A stretch of DNA of 5,057 nt from Thiosocius sp049669185 (GTDB lineage Bacteria; Pseudomonadota; Gammaproteobacteria; Chromatiales; Chromatiaceae). Position 1 is the first letter of the stretch. Every line of letters starts with the position of its first letter. Shown here piece by piece: positions 1 to 5,057 of the stretch. The notes under the pieces were generated by a model. The model made no database searches. It worked only from the letters and a program-made list of their open reading frames with translations, and was not told the origin of the DNA. Both the position numbers and the translations under genes were made by a program. Location: contig JBATKF010000530.1 in assembly GCA_049669185.1 (NCBI GenBank), forward strand, positions 1 through 5,057, in the 5' to 3' direction.

Positions 1-2
1 TG

Positions 3-152
3 TTGGGGATCAACGCGGCCTGGTTGCTGCCGATGGCGCTGCTGGCGGCGGTGAGCCCGGCGATGGGCCTGTATATCGCCGCAGTGGCCTATGCGCCGCT
101 GATCCTGCTGGCGCTCTGGCTCGGCGCCGGGATCGCCGGGGATCCAGCGTAG
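3..152 (+). CDS. C-terminal fragment of an unidentified membrane protein
   Basis: An open frame enters from the left edge and ends at TAG 150-152, giving 49 visible residues. The peptide is strongly hydrophobic, with two probable membrane helices at about visible residues 5-18 and 22-43. They are split by a short turn (AVSPAMG), and a short polar tail (AGDPA) follows. The codon usage (GC-rich third positions, many CTG and GCG codons) matches the genes downstream, which supports real coding. The turn between two terminal helices recalls the C-terminus of TMEM175/DUF1211-type proteins, but the fragment is too short to assign a family and this is only a guess. The next gene starts 141 nt downstream on the same strand. 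Membership in the lpxL-msbA transcription unit is possible but unsupported. Confidence 0.55.
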   Translation: MGINAAWLLPMALLAAVSPAMGLYIAAVAYAPLILLALWLGAGIAGDPA

Positions 153-166
153 GGTGCAACCGCGTG

Positions 167-205
167 GCGTATCGGACCGCGCAGTGGGTAAGCGCTGAGA
201 TACGC
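167..205. repeat. Inverted repeat downstream of the first gene (possible RNA hairpin)
   Basis: GCGTATC (167-173) is the exact reverse complement of GATACGC (199-205). Inside it, GCGC (179-182) can pair with GCGC (192-195), leaving a 9-nt loop. The structure begins 14 nt after the TAG of the first gene. No T-tract follows directly, so it is not a classical intrinsic terminator. It could be a 3'-end stabilising hairpin or chance pairing. The rest of 153-293 shows no gene, no tRNA and no convincing promoter. TAAACT at 224-229 resembles a -10 box but has no -35 partner. Confidence 0.25.
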
Positions 206-293
206 GGGCTGGGCTTTATCCAGTAAACTCGGCCGCGGTTCCCTGGTGCGGGCATCGGCAGCAGGGCTGTGCGCGACAGTGCAATGATCTCGG

Positions 294-1211
294 ATGGCGG
301 CAGCGAATAACAACGCAAACCTCTGGTCGCCAAGGCTTTGGCCGGCTTGGATCGGTTTCGGCCTCTTGCGACTGCTGATCATGCTGCCCTACCCGGTGGT
401 CCTGCGCTTGGGACGCGGACTGGGCAGGTTGGCCTACCGGGTGTCCCCATCGCGGCGCCATGTCGCTGCTACGAACCTGCGCGCCTGCTTCCCCGAGCTC
501 GACGCGCCGCAGCGGGACGCCCTGCTCCGGCGCCACTTCGAGTCGCTGGGGATCAGTCTGTTCGAGATGCCCATGGCGTGGTGGAAATCCGACCAGGCCC
601 TGCGCGGACTGGCCCGCATTCACGGGCTGGAAAACCTGCTCGGCGCACTTCGGACGGGGCGGGGCGTGATCCTGCTGTCGGCGCATTTCACCAACCTCGA
701 GCTTACCGCGCGGCTGCTGGCGCTGTTCGCGCCCTTCCACGCGATGTACCGTCGCTATGACAATCCGGTGGCCGAGCATGTGATCGGGGGCGCGCGCAAC
801 CGGGTGACCCAGAACGCCATCCAGAGCGGCAATGTCCGCGCGATGATCCGTAGCCTGCGCCAGGGACACGCGGTCTGGTATGCGTCGGATCGCAACACCC
901 AGCGTACCCAGGCGGTGTTCGTCGAGTTCTTCGGACATCTGGCGACGACCAACACCGCGATCTCGCGCATCCCACGGGCCACCGGGGCGCTGGTGGTGCC
1001 GTTCCACGGTATTCGCCGCGCCAGCGGCGACGGCTATGATGTGATTGTCGAGCCGGCGCTGGCGGGGTTTCCCACGCCGGACACCGTCGCCGATCTACAC
1101 CGGACGAACCGGTTGATCGAAGGCTGGATACGCAGCCATCCCGAGCAGTATCTGTGGATCCATCGTCGTTTCCGGCTGCGGCCGAATCGTTCCGATCCGC
1201 CCTTCTATTGA
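294..1211 (+). CDS. lpxL: LpxL/HtrB-family lipid A late acyltransferase
   Basis: This 305-residue inner-membrane enzyme belongs to the family that moves a fatty acyl chain from acyl-ACP to Kdo2-lipid IVA, forming an acyloxyacyl group of lipid A. Length matches E. coli LpxL (306). An N-terminal hydrophobic helix (about residues 18-35, ending in LPYPVV) anchors it. The family HX4E catalytic motif is H131-FTNL-E136. Other landmarks are the YRxxDNP block at 152-158, the VWYASD block at 194-199, a VVPF strand at 234-237 and the near C-terminal QYLWIHRRF box at 285-293. One oddity is that the usual DxDxGP stretch after the WYAPD block reads DRNTQRT here. Start: an in-frame TGA at 285-287 leaves ATG 294 as the first possible start. 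No clear Shine-Dalgarno precedes it. msbA follows 79 nt after the stop, the usual functional partnership. The family is certain. LpxL, as opposed to LpxP or LpxM, specificity cannot be settled from sequence, although the N-terminal region looks most like LpxL/LpxP. Confidence 0.88.
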   Translation: MAAANNNANLWSPRLWPAWIGFGLLRLLIMLPYPVVLRLGRGLGRLAYRVSPSRRHVAATNLRACFPELDAPQRDALLRRHFESLGISLFEMPMAWWKSDQALRGLARIHGLENLLGALRTGRGVILLSAHFTNLELTARLLALFAPFHAMYRRYDNPVAEHVIGGARNRVTQNAIQSGNVRAMIRSLRQGHAVWYASDRNTQRTQAVFVEFFGHLATTNTAISRIPRATGALVVPFHGIRRASGDGYDVIVEPALAGFPTPDTVADLHRTNRLIEGWIRSHPEQYLWIHRRFRLRPNRSDPPFY

Positions 1212-1255
1212 TCACTGGGTGCCCTTGAGATGAGACTGTCTGTCGATCGCCGGCC

Positions 1256-1270
1256 GCCTGGAGTGCAGGC
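1256..1270 (+). other. Short hairpin upstream of the msbA ribosome binding site
   Basis: GCCTG (1256-1260) pairs with CAGGC (1266-1270) around a 5-nt loop, ending 12 nt before the G-run that serves as the msbA Shine-Dalgarno. The 79-nt lpxL-msbA spacer shows no T-tract and no convincing promoter, so read-through from lpxL is the simplest reading. A five-pair stem in GC-rich DNA may be chance. Confidence 0.18.
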
Positions 1271-1282
1271 CACATCCGCGCC

Positions 1283-1287
1283 GGGGG
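1283..1287 (+). promoter_or_regulatory. Ribosome binding site of msbA
   Basis: GGGGG lies 3 nt before ATG 1291 and 9 nt before the in-frame ATG 1297. The spacing favours the second ATG, so the protein may begin at MGSRALYL rather than MVMGSRAL. No ATG, GTG or TTG occurs in frame between the stop at 1231-1233 and 1291. Confidence 0.45.
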
Positions 1288-1290
1288 TCC

Positions 1291-3030
1291 ATGGTCATGG
1301 GTAGCCGCGCGCTGTACCTGCGTCTGCTGCAACATGTGCGCCCGTATTGGCGACAGTTCGGTGCGGGCATCCTGTTCATGGTACTGCTGGCACTCACCGA
1401 GCCCGCCATCCCCTATCTCCTCAAGCCGCTGCTGGACGGCACCTTCGTCGAACGGGATCCGCGACTCCTGTTCTGGTCGCCGATCGCGCTGATCCTGTTG
1501 TTTCTGGTGCGCGGCGCCTGCGGCCTCGCCAGTCAGGTGGCGTTCGCCTGGGTCTCCGGAAAACTCATCCTGGACCTGCGCCGCCTGATGTTCGAGCGGG
1601 TCCTCACGCTCCCCGCCAGCTATTACGACGCGCACTCCACCGGGATGATCATTACCAAGCTGACGCACAACGTCACCCAGGTGACCAATGCCGCAACCAA
1701 GGTGCTGATGATCCTGGTGCGCGACAGCGTGATCGTGGTCGGTCTGATCGCCTATATGCTCTATCTCGACTGGCGCTTCAGCCTGTTCTGTTTTGTGCTG
1801 CTGCCGGTGATGCTGCTGACGGTCCGCGTGATCGCCGGTCGCCTGCGCTCCCTGAGCCGCAAGATTCAGCAGACGACAGGGGAGATCACCCAGGTGGTCG
1901 GGGAGGGCGTGCGCGGGCACAAGGTGATCAAGGTGTTCGGCGGGCGTGACGCCGAGATGCGGCGTTTTCTGCGGCATGCCAACTGGGTGCGGCGCTACCG
2001 GTTCAAGGAAAAGGTCGCCGACGCCGCAGGCGTGCCCCTGGTGGAGGCCACCGCCGCGGTGATGATGGCCGTCCTGATCTATGCCGGCACGGGCCAGATG
2101 GGTCAGGCGCCGATGAGCGTGGGCACCTTTGTGTCCTTCATGGCGGCGCTGGGCCTGCTGTTCTCACCGATCAAGCGGCTGGTCGGCGTCAATCAACCGC
2201 TGCAGGCCGGCCTGGCCGGTGCCGAGAGCGTGTTCGGCCTGATCGACGAGGCCCCGGAGCGGGATGAAGGACCTGAGGTGCTGGGCCGGGTCAGGGGTGA
2301 GCTGGTATTCGAGGATGTGCGCTTTCGTTATCCGACGGCCAACGAGGACACGCTGCGCGGGGTCTCGTTCTCGATAGCACTCGGGGAGACCGTCGCGCTG
2401 GTCGGGTCTTCGGGCAGCGGCAAGACGACCATTGCGTCACTGGTGCCGCGCTTCTACGAGTTGAACGCCGGGCGGATCCTGCTCGACGGCATCGATATCC
2501 GCGATGTCACGCTGACCAGCCTGCGCAACCAGATCGCCTACGTGGGACAGGAATCGCTGCTGTTCAATGACACCGTGGCGGCGAATATCGCCTATGGCTG
2601 CGCGCAGGACGTCTCGCACGAGGCGATCGAGGCAGCGGCGAGGGCCGCCTATGCGTTGGATTTCATCAACGAGTTGCCCGAAGGCTTCGATACCCTGATC
2701 GGCGAAGAGGGTCTGCTGCTGTCGGGCGGTCAGCGCCAGCGCATCGCGATTGCGCGTGCGCTGTTGAAGGACGCCCCGTTGCTGATCCTCGACGAGGCGA
2801 CGTCCGCGCTCGACACCGAGTCGGAACGCTATGTGCAGTCTGCGCTGCAGAATCTAACGCATGACCGCAGCACGCTGGTGATCGCCCACCGTCTCTCGAC
2901 CATCGTGCATGCCGATCAGATCCTGGTGGTCGACAAGGGCCAGATCATCGAGCGCGGATCGCATGCGGCGCTGTTGGCCCAGGGCGGGCAGTACCAGGTG
3001 CTCTACCAGAACCAGTTCCAGCAGGCATGA
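1291..3030 (+). CDS. msbA: MsbA lipid A export ABC transporter (flippase), permease-ATPase fusion
   Basis: This is a half-transporter that dimerises in the inner membrane and uses ATP to flip core-lipid A to the periplasmic face. Its 579 residues fit the family (about 580). Residues 1 to about 315 form the transmembrane domain, with hydrophobic segments near 24-44, 63-85, 135-158, 163-182, 248-268 and 276-292. The nucleotide-binding domain follows: Walker A GSSGSGKTT at 372-380, Q-loop Q420, ABC signature LSGGQ at 477-481, Walker B LLILDE at 497-502 with catalytic E502, D-loop SALD at 505-508 and switch H533 in IAHRLSTI. The block around the signature and the C-terminal QNQFQQ agree closely with E. 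coli MsbA, which separates it from other ABC exporters. All ATPase residues are intact. ATG 1297 is an alternative start, better placed relative to the GGGGG ribosome binding site. The gene lies 79 nt after lpxL, so one transcript is likely. It converges on the aminotransferase gene with a 26-nt gap that shows no obvious terminator. Confidence 0.95.
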   Translation: MVMGSRALYLRLLQHVRPYWRQFGAGILFMVLLALTEPAIPYLLKPLLDGTFVERDPRLLFWSPIALILLFLVRGACGLASQVAFAWVSGKLILDLRRLMFERVLTLPASYYDAHSTGMIITKLTHNVTQVTNAATKVLMILVRDSVIVVGLIAYMLYLDWRFSLFCFVLLPVMLLTVRVIAGRLRSLSRKIQQTTGEITQVVGEGVRGHKVIKVFGGRDAEMRRFLRHANWVRRYRFKEKVADAAGVPLVEATAAVMMAVLIYAGTGQMGQAPMSVGTFVSFMAALGLLFSPIKRLVGVNQPLQAGLAGAESVFGLIDEAPERDEGPEVLGRVRGELVFEDVRFRYPTANEDTLRGVSFSIALGETVALVGSSGSGKTTIASLVPRFYELNAGRILLDGIDIRDVTLTSLRNQIAYVGQESLLFNDTVAANIAYGCAQDVSHEAIEAAARAAYALDFINELPEGFDTLIGEEGLLLSGGQRQRIAIARALLKDAPLLILDEATSALDTESERYVQSALQNLTHDRSTLVIAHRLSTIVHADQILVVDKGQIIERGSHAALLAQGGQYQVLYQNQFQQA

Positions 3031-3056
3031 TCTAGCCTGCAAATCTGCGGCGGCGG

Positions 3057-4151
3057 TCAATGCAGCCCGTCGCACACCGCGTCGGTGATCTGGCGCATCT
3101 CATCCTCGCTCAGATAAGGATGCATTGGCAGGCTGATGACCTCGTCCGCCACCCGGTGGGCGTTAGTCAACGGGCCGGCGACGCGGCTGCGCTGGGCCAA
3201 CGCCGGCTGCCGGTCGAGGGTCACCGGATAGTACAGGGCGGTCGGGATGCCGGCGGCGGCCAGGCGTCTGCCCAGCCCGTCGCGGTCGGCGACCCGCAGC
3301 GTGTATTGGGCGTACACGGACAGGCTGCCGTCGGCGATGTGTGGCGCAGTGCAGGCCGTGTCCGCGAGCAGCGCCGAGTAGTGCGCGCCGAGCCGCGCGC
3401 GCTGCGTCACCTCGTCGGGGAACAGACGCATCTTGGACAGGATCACGGCCGCCTGCAGGGTGTCCATGCGGCCGTTGATGCCGATCAGCGGGTGATGATT
3501 GCGGCGATCCTGACCGTGGTTTCTGAGTGCGCGCATGCGCTCGGCCAGGGCGTCATCGTCGGTGAAACAGGCGCCGCCGTCGCCGTAGCAGCCCAGCGGC
3601 TTGGCCGGGAAGAAGCTGGTACAGCCGATCGTGGTCATGCTGCAGGACCTGCGACCGCCCGACTGGGCACCGAAGCTCTGCGCCGCGTCCTCGATCACCG
3701 GCAGGCCGTGGCGCGCTGCGATCGCGTTGACCGCCGGCAGATCCGCACACTGACCAAAGAGGCTGACGGGCATGATCGCCCGGGTCTTGTCGCTGATCGC
3801 GTCCTCGATCAGGTTGGCATCCAAGTTATAGGTGAGGGCATCGATGTCCACGAATACCGGCGTCGCACCCAGCAGCGCGATTACCTCGGCGGTGGCGATA
3901 AAACTGAACGGCGTGGTGATCACCTCGTCGCCGGGGCCGATGTCGAGCGCCATCAGCGCGACCAGCAGCGCATCGGTGCCGCTGGCGACGGAGATGCAGT
4001 GTTGGACGCCGACATAATCGGCAAGCAGGGACTCCATCTCGCCGATCTCGGGGCCGAGGATGTATTGTCCGTGATCCATCAGTCTCGCGAGCCGTCGGTC
4101 TATGTCGTCGCGGATCAGCGCCTGCTGGCGCTTGAGGTCAATGAACTGCAT
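3057..4151 (-). CDS. DegT/DnrJ/EryC1/StrS-family PLP sugar aminotransferase, WbpE/WlbC-like
   Basis: This 364-residue cytoplasmic fold-type I PLP enzyme should transfer an amino group, usually from glutamate, to a keto nucleotide sugar. It opens with the family FIDLKRQQ and GQYILGPE blocks (3-10, 28-35). SGTDAL at 57-62 binds cofactor phosphate, D155 in IEDAAQSFGA should contact the PLP ring nitrogen, and K184 in SFFPAKPLGCYGDGG is the Schiff-base lysine. NGRMDTLQAA (227-236) and SLPMHPYLS (340-348) are further landmarks. From memory these blocks agree best with Pseudomonas WbpE (lysine 185), which aminates UDP-3-keto-GlcNAc uronic acid on the way to UDP-ManNAc(3NAc)A. Other 3-keto sugar substrates, including the GnnB reaction on UDP-3-keto-GlcNAc, cannot be excluded. 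Start: ATG 4151 is the first in-frame start after a TAA nine codons upstream, and the ribosome site is weak (GAG, 9 nt away). The gene is divergent from waaA and convergent with msbA. No dehydrogenase or acetyltransferase partner lies within the window. Fold and chemistry are secure, the substrate is inferred. Confidence 0.9.
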   Translation of the reverse strand: MQFIDLKRQQALIRDDIDRRLARLMDHGQYILGPEIGEMESLLADYVGVQHCISVASGTDALLVALMALDIGPGDEVITTPFSFIATAEVIALLGATPVFVDIDALTYNLDANLIEDAISDKTRAIMPVSLFGQCADLPAVNAIAARHGLPVIEDAAQSFGAQSGGRRSCSMTTIGCTSFFPAKPLGCYGDGGACFTDDDALAERMRALRNHGQDRRNHHPLIGINGRMDTLQAAVILSKMRLFPDEVTQRARLGAHYSALLADTACTAPHIADGSLSVYAQYTLRVADRDGLGRRLAAAGIPTALYYPVTLDRQPALAQRSRVAGPLTNAHRVADEVISLPMHPYLSEDEMRQITDAVCDGLH

Positions 4152-4224
4152 GTGCTTTGGCTCGGTGTCTGGAGATCGTTAGGCGTGCCCATGAGTAAGC
4201 AGGCCGCGCCCTGCACAGATCGCC

Positions 4225-4238
4225 GCATGCTAGCATGC
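4225..4238. promoter_or_regulatory. Perfect 14-bp palindrome, candidate operator between divergent genes
   Basis: GCATGCTAGCATGC is its own exact reverse complement. It includes CTAG, a tetranucleotide that is rare in many proteobacterial genomes. It sits near the middle of the 168-bp gap between the divergent aminotransferase and waaA genes, 73 nt from one start codon and 81 nt from the other. A dimeric regulator acting on both genes would be a natural reader of such a site, but I do not recognise it as the site of a known regulator. Confidence 0.4.
4228..4236 (+). promoter_or_regulatory. Possible extended -10 element towards waaA (mirrored on the minus strand)
   Basis: TGCTAGCAT fits the extended -10 pattern (TGn followed by a hexamer), with TAGCAT matching TATAAT at four of six positions. 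Because the region is palindromic, the same nine bases read on the minus strand from 4234 to 4226, facing the aminotransferase gene. No -35 hexamer is seen at 16-18 nt spacing on either strand, so this is weak. If used, transcription towards waaA would begin near 4243, just before the leader ORF. Confidence 0.18.
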
Positions 4239-4257
4239 AGGCCGCAGTAGGGTGCCC

Positions 4258-4262
4258 GGGGA
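4258..4262 (+). promoter_or_regulatory. Shine-Dalgarno-like site before the leader ORF
   Basis: GGGGA ends 4 nt before ATG 4267. It is the best ribosome binding site in the waaA upstream region. The waaA start codon itself at 4320 is preceded by CGCTGCCGC, which has no purine-rich Shine-Dalgarno. Confidence 0.3.
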
Positions 4263-4266
4263 TGTC

Positions 4267-4323
4267 ATGCAGAAACCGCTCTATCGAAGCCGCTTGGCCG
4301 GACCGATGCCCGCTGCCGCATGA
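4267..4323 (+). CDS. Possible 18-codon leader ORF coupled to waaA
   Basis: ATG 4267 opens a short frame encoding MQKPLYRSRLAGPMPAAA. Its TGA (4321-4323) overlaps the waaA ATG (4320-4322) in an ATGA arrangement typical of translational coupling. A GGGGA site lies 4 nt upstream, whereas waaA has no visible ribosome site of its own. The peptide is basic (three Arg, one Lys) and shows no run of a single amino acid that would suggest attenuation control. What is seen is the overlap and the relative ribosome sites. Translation and coupling are inferred. A chance short frame in GC-rich DNA remains quite possible. Confidence 0.25.
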   Translation: MQKPLYRSRLAGPMPAAA

Positions 4324-5057
4324 TCCGAGGCGCCTATACGGTCTTGCTCTATCTGTCGTTGCCGCTGGTGCTGTTGCGCCTGTTCTGGCGCAGCCTCAAG
4401 GCCCCGGGCTATCGCAGACGCTGGCGGGAGCGTCTCGGTATCTTTACCGCGCCGCCTGGATGGGGCGGGCTGTGGATCCACGCCGTCTCGGTCGGCGAGG
4501 TGCAGGCGGTGGTGCCGCTCATCCATGAGCTCTTGCGGCGCGATCCCCGCCTGCCCATCACGGTGACGACGACGACGCCGACGGGCTCCGCGCGGGTGCG
4601 GGAGCAGCTCGGTGATCAGGTGTTCCACGTCTATTTTCCCTATGATCTGCCGCTGTCGCTGACGGGTTTCATCCGCCGGGTCCGCCCGCGTATGTTGCTG
4701 ATGGTCGAGACCGAGATATGGCCGAATCTGCTGCACTTATGCCGTCGAGTAGGCATCTATACGCTGCTGGCCAATGCGCGACTGTCGGAAAAATCGGCGC
4801 GACGCTATGCACGCGTTGCCGGTTTTACCCGCGATACCTTCGCGCAGATCGATTGTGTCGCCGCCCAGTCGGACGCCGATGCGGCCCGATTCCGCGCCCT
4901 CGGGTTGCCGGCCGAGCGGGTGCGGGTGACCGGCAGTATCAAGTTCGACCTGCGGATCCCCGCGAGCCTCGAGGTGCAGGTCGAGGTGCTGCGGCGCGAC
5001 TGGGGCGGTCGCCCGGTGTGGGTGGCCGGCAGCACCCATGAAGGGGAAGACGAACTG
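4320..5057 (+). CDS. waaA: 3-deoxy-D-manno-octulosonic acid (Kdo) transferase, N-terminal part, cut by window edge
   Basis: WaaA (KdtA, glycosyltransferase family 30) transfers Kdo from CMP-Kdo to lipid IVA at the cytoplasmic face of the inner membrane. The 246 visible residues are about 58% of the usual length (425 in E. coli), and the frame is open at the right edge. A membrane anchor spans about residues 5-22, followed by a basic KAPGYRRRWRERLG stretch at 27-40. HAVSVGE at 54-60 carries E60, at the same position as the SVGE glutamate of E. coli WaaA and the expected catalytic base. TVTTTTPTGS (81-90), YFPYDLP (105-111), ETEIWPNL (130-137), ANARLS (151-156), VTGSIKFD (203-210) and AGSTHEGE (236-243) all match family blocks. 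The start is forced: ATG 4320 is the first ATG, GTG or TTG after the in-frame TAG at 4248-4250. It has no good ribosome site and overlaps the stop of a possible leader ORF. It is divergent from the aminotransferase gene. Whether it adds one, two or more Kdo residues cannot be read from this part. Confidence 0.94.
   Translation, partial: MIRGAYTVLLYLSLPLVLLRLFWRSLKAPGYRRRWRERLGIFTAPPGWGGLWIHAVSVGEVQAVVPLIHELLRRDPRLPITVTTTTPTGSARVREQLGDQVFHVYFPYDLPLSLTGFIRRVRPRMLLMVETEIWPNLLHLCRRVGIYTLLANARLSEKSARRYARVAGFTRDTFAQIDCVAAQSDADAARFRALGLPAERVRVTGSIKFDLRIPASLEVQVEVLRRDWGGRPVWVAGSTHEGEDEL

Larger units (their letters stand above)
4206..4245. repeat. Imperfect inverted repeat enclosing the 14-bp palindrome
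   Basis: GCGCCCTGCA (4206-4215) pairs with TGCAGGCCGC (4236-4245) at 9 of 10 positions, the exception being C4209 against C4242. The loop is 20 nt and holds most of the inner palindrome, so the two structures compete when single-stranded. No T-run follows on either strand, which argues against an intrinsic terminator. It lies between two divergent genes, where a regulatory role is more plausible than termination. Confidence 0.35.

Noticed and set aside
213..229. Promoter-like TTTAT and TAAACT bases upstream of lpxL
   Set aside because: No hexamer resembling TTGACA is present at 16-18 nt spacing, so I did not call a promoter.
284..310. 8-codon frame MISDGGSE overlapping the lpxL start
   Set aside because: It is very short, has no ribosome binding site, and such overlaps are expected by chance.
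216..1007. Open frame of 263 codons on the minus strand opposite lpxL
   Set aside because: It covers the confirmed acyltransferase in antisense, and its composition (Gln, Arg, His, Pro rich) is typical of a shadow.
1230..1304. 24-codon frame (ATG 1230 to TAG 1302-1304) overlapping the msbA start
   Set aside because: It has only a weak GAG upstream, its stop lies 11-13 nt inside msbA rather than at the start codon, and msbA has its own GGGGG site. Chance is the simplest explanation.
703..1977. Open frame of 424 codons on the minus strand across lpxL and msbA
   Set aside because: It is antisense to two well-recognised genes. The product is rich in His, Gln, Asp and Arg, of low complexity and without a domain, so it is a codon-bias shadow.
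3531..3540. Short GC-rich palindrome (GCGCATGCGC) inside the aminotransferase gene
   Set aside because: Ten-base GC-rich palindromes are common by chance at this base composition, and this one lies in well-conserved coding sequence.
3060..4250. Open frame of 396 codons on the plus strand opposite the aminotransferase
   Set aside because: It lies almost wholly antisense to a gene with clear catalytic motifs. Its translation is rich in Arg, Gln, Val and Asp with no recognisable domain, as expected for a shadow frame in GC-rich DNA.
4566..4577. Run of four ACG triplets resembling a short tandem repeat
   Set aside because: It is in frame in waaA and encodes the Thr run of the conserved TVTTTTPTGS block, so coding constraint explains it.

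Overview
The window is high-GC chromosomal DNA holding a conserved piece of the Gram-negative outer-membrane (lipopolysaccharide) machinery. A late lipid A acyltransferase (lpxL type), the lipid A flippase msbA and the Kdo transferase waaA all resemble the gammaproteobacterial versions closely. With the GC-rich codon usage this suggests a gammaproteobacterium, possibly Chromatiales or a related group. That placement is an inference from remembered family sequences, not from a search.

Layout, left to right. (1) 3-152, plus strand: the last 49 residues of a membrane protein I cannot identify. (2) 153-293: a gap without a gene, containing a 7-bp inverted repeat. (3) 294-1211, plus: LpxL/HtrB-family acyltransferase. 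(4) 1291-3030, plus: MsbA. It lies 79 nt after lpxL and is probably co-transcribed with it. (5) 3057-4151, minus: a PLP-dependent sugar aminotransferase of the DegT/DnrJ/EryC1/StrS family, close to WbpE/WlbC. It converges on msbA with a 26-nt gap. (6) 4152-4319: a divergent intergenic region with a perfect 14-bp palindrome, an imperfect hairpin around it and a possible 18-codon leader ORF. (7) 4320 to the window edge, plus: the N-terminal 246 residues of WaaA (KdtA), cut off by the window.

Functionally, LpxL adds a secondary acyl chain to Kdo-lipid IVA, WaaA supplies the Kdo residues and MsbA flips the finished core-lipid A across the inner membrane. The aminotransferase would make a 3-amino nucleotide sugar. 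This could be for O-antigen (the WbpE route to 2,3-diamino uronic acids) or, more speculatively, for a diamino-sugar lipid A backbone (a GnnB-like role).

No mobile element, CRISPR array, tRNA or rRNA was recognised. I see no strong case for a wholly new system. The points most worth a second look are the aminotransferase set among lipid A genes, the palindrome between the divergent genes and the ATGA-coupled leader ORF in front of waaA.
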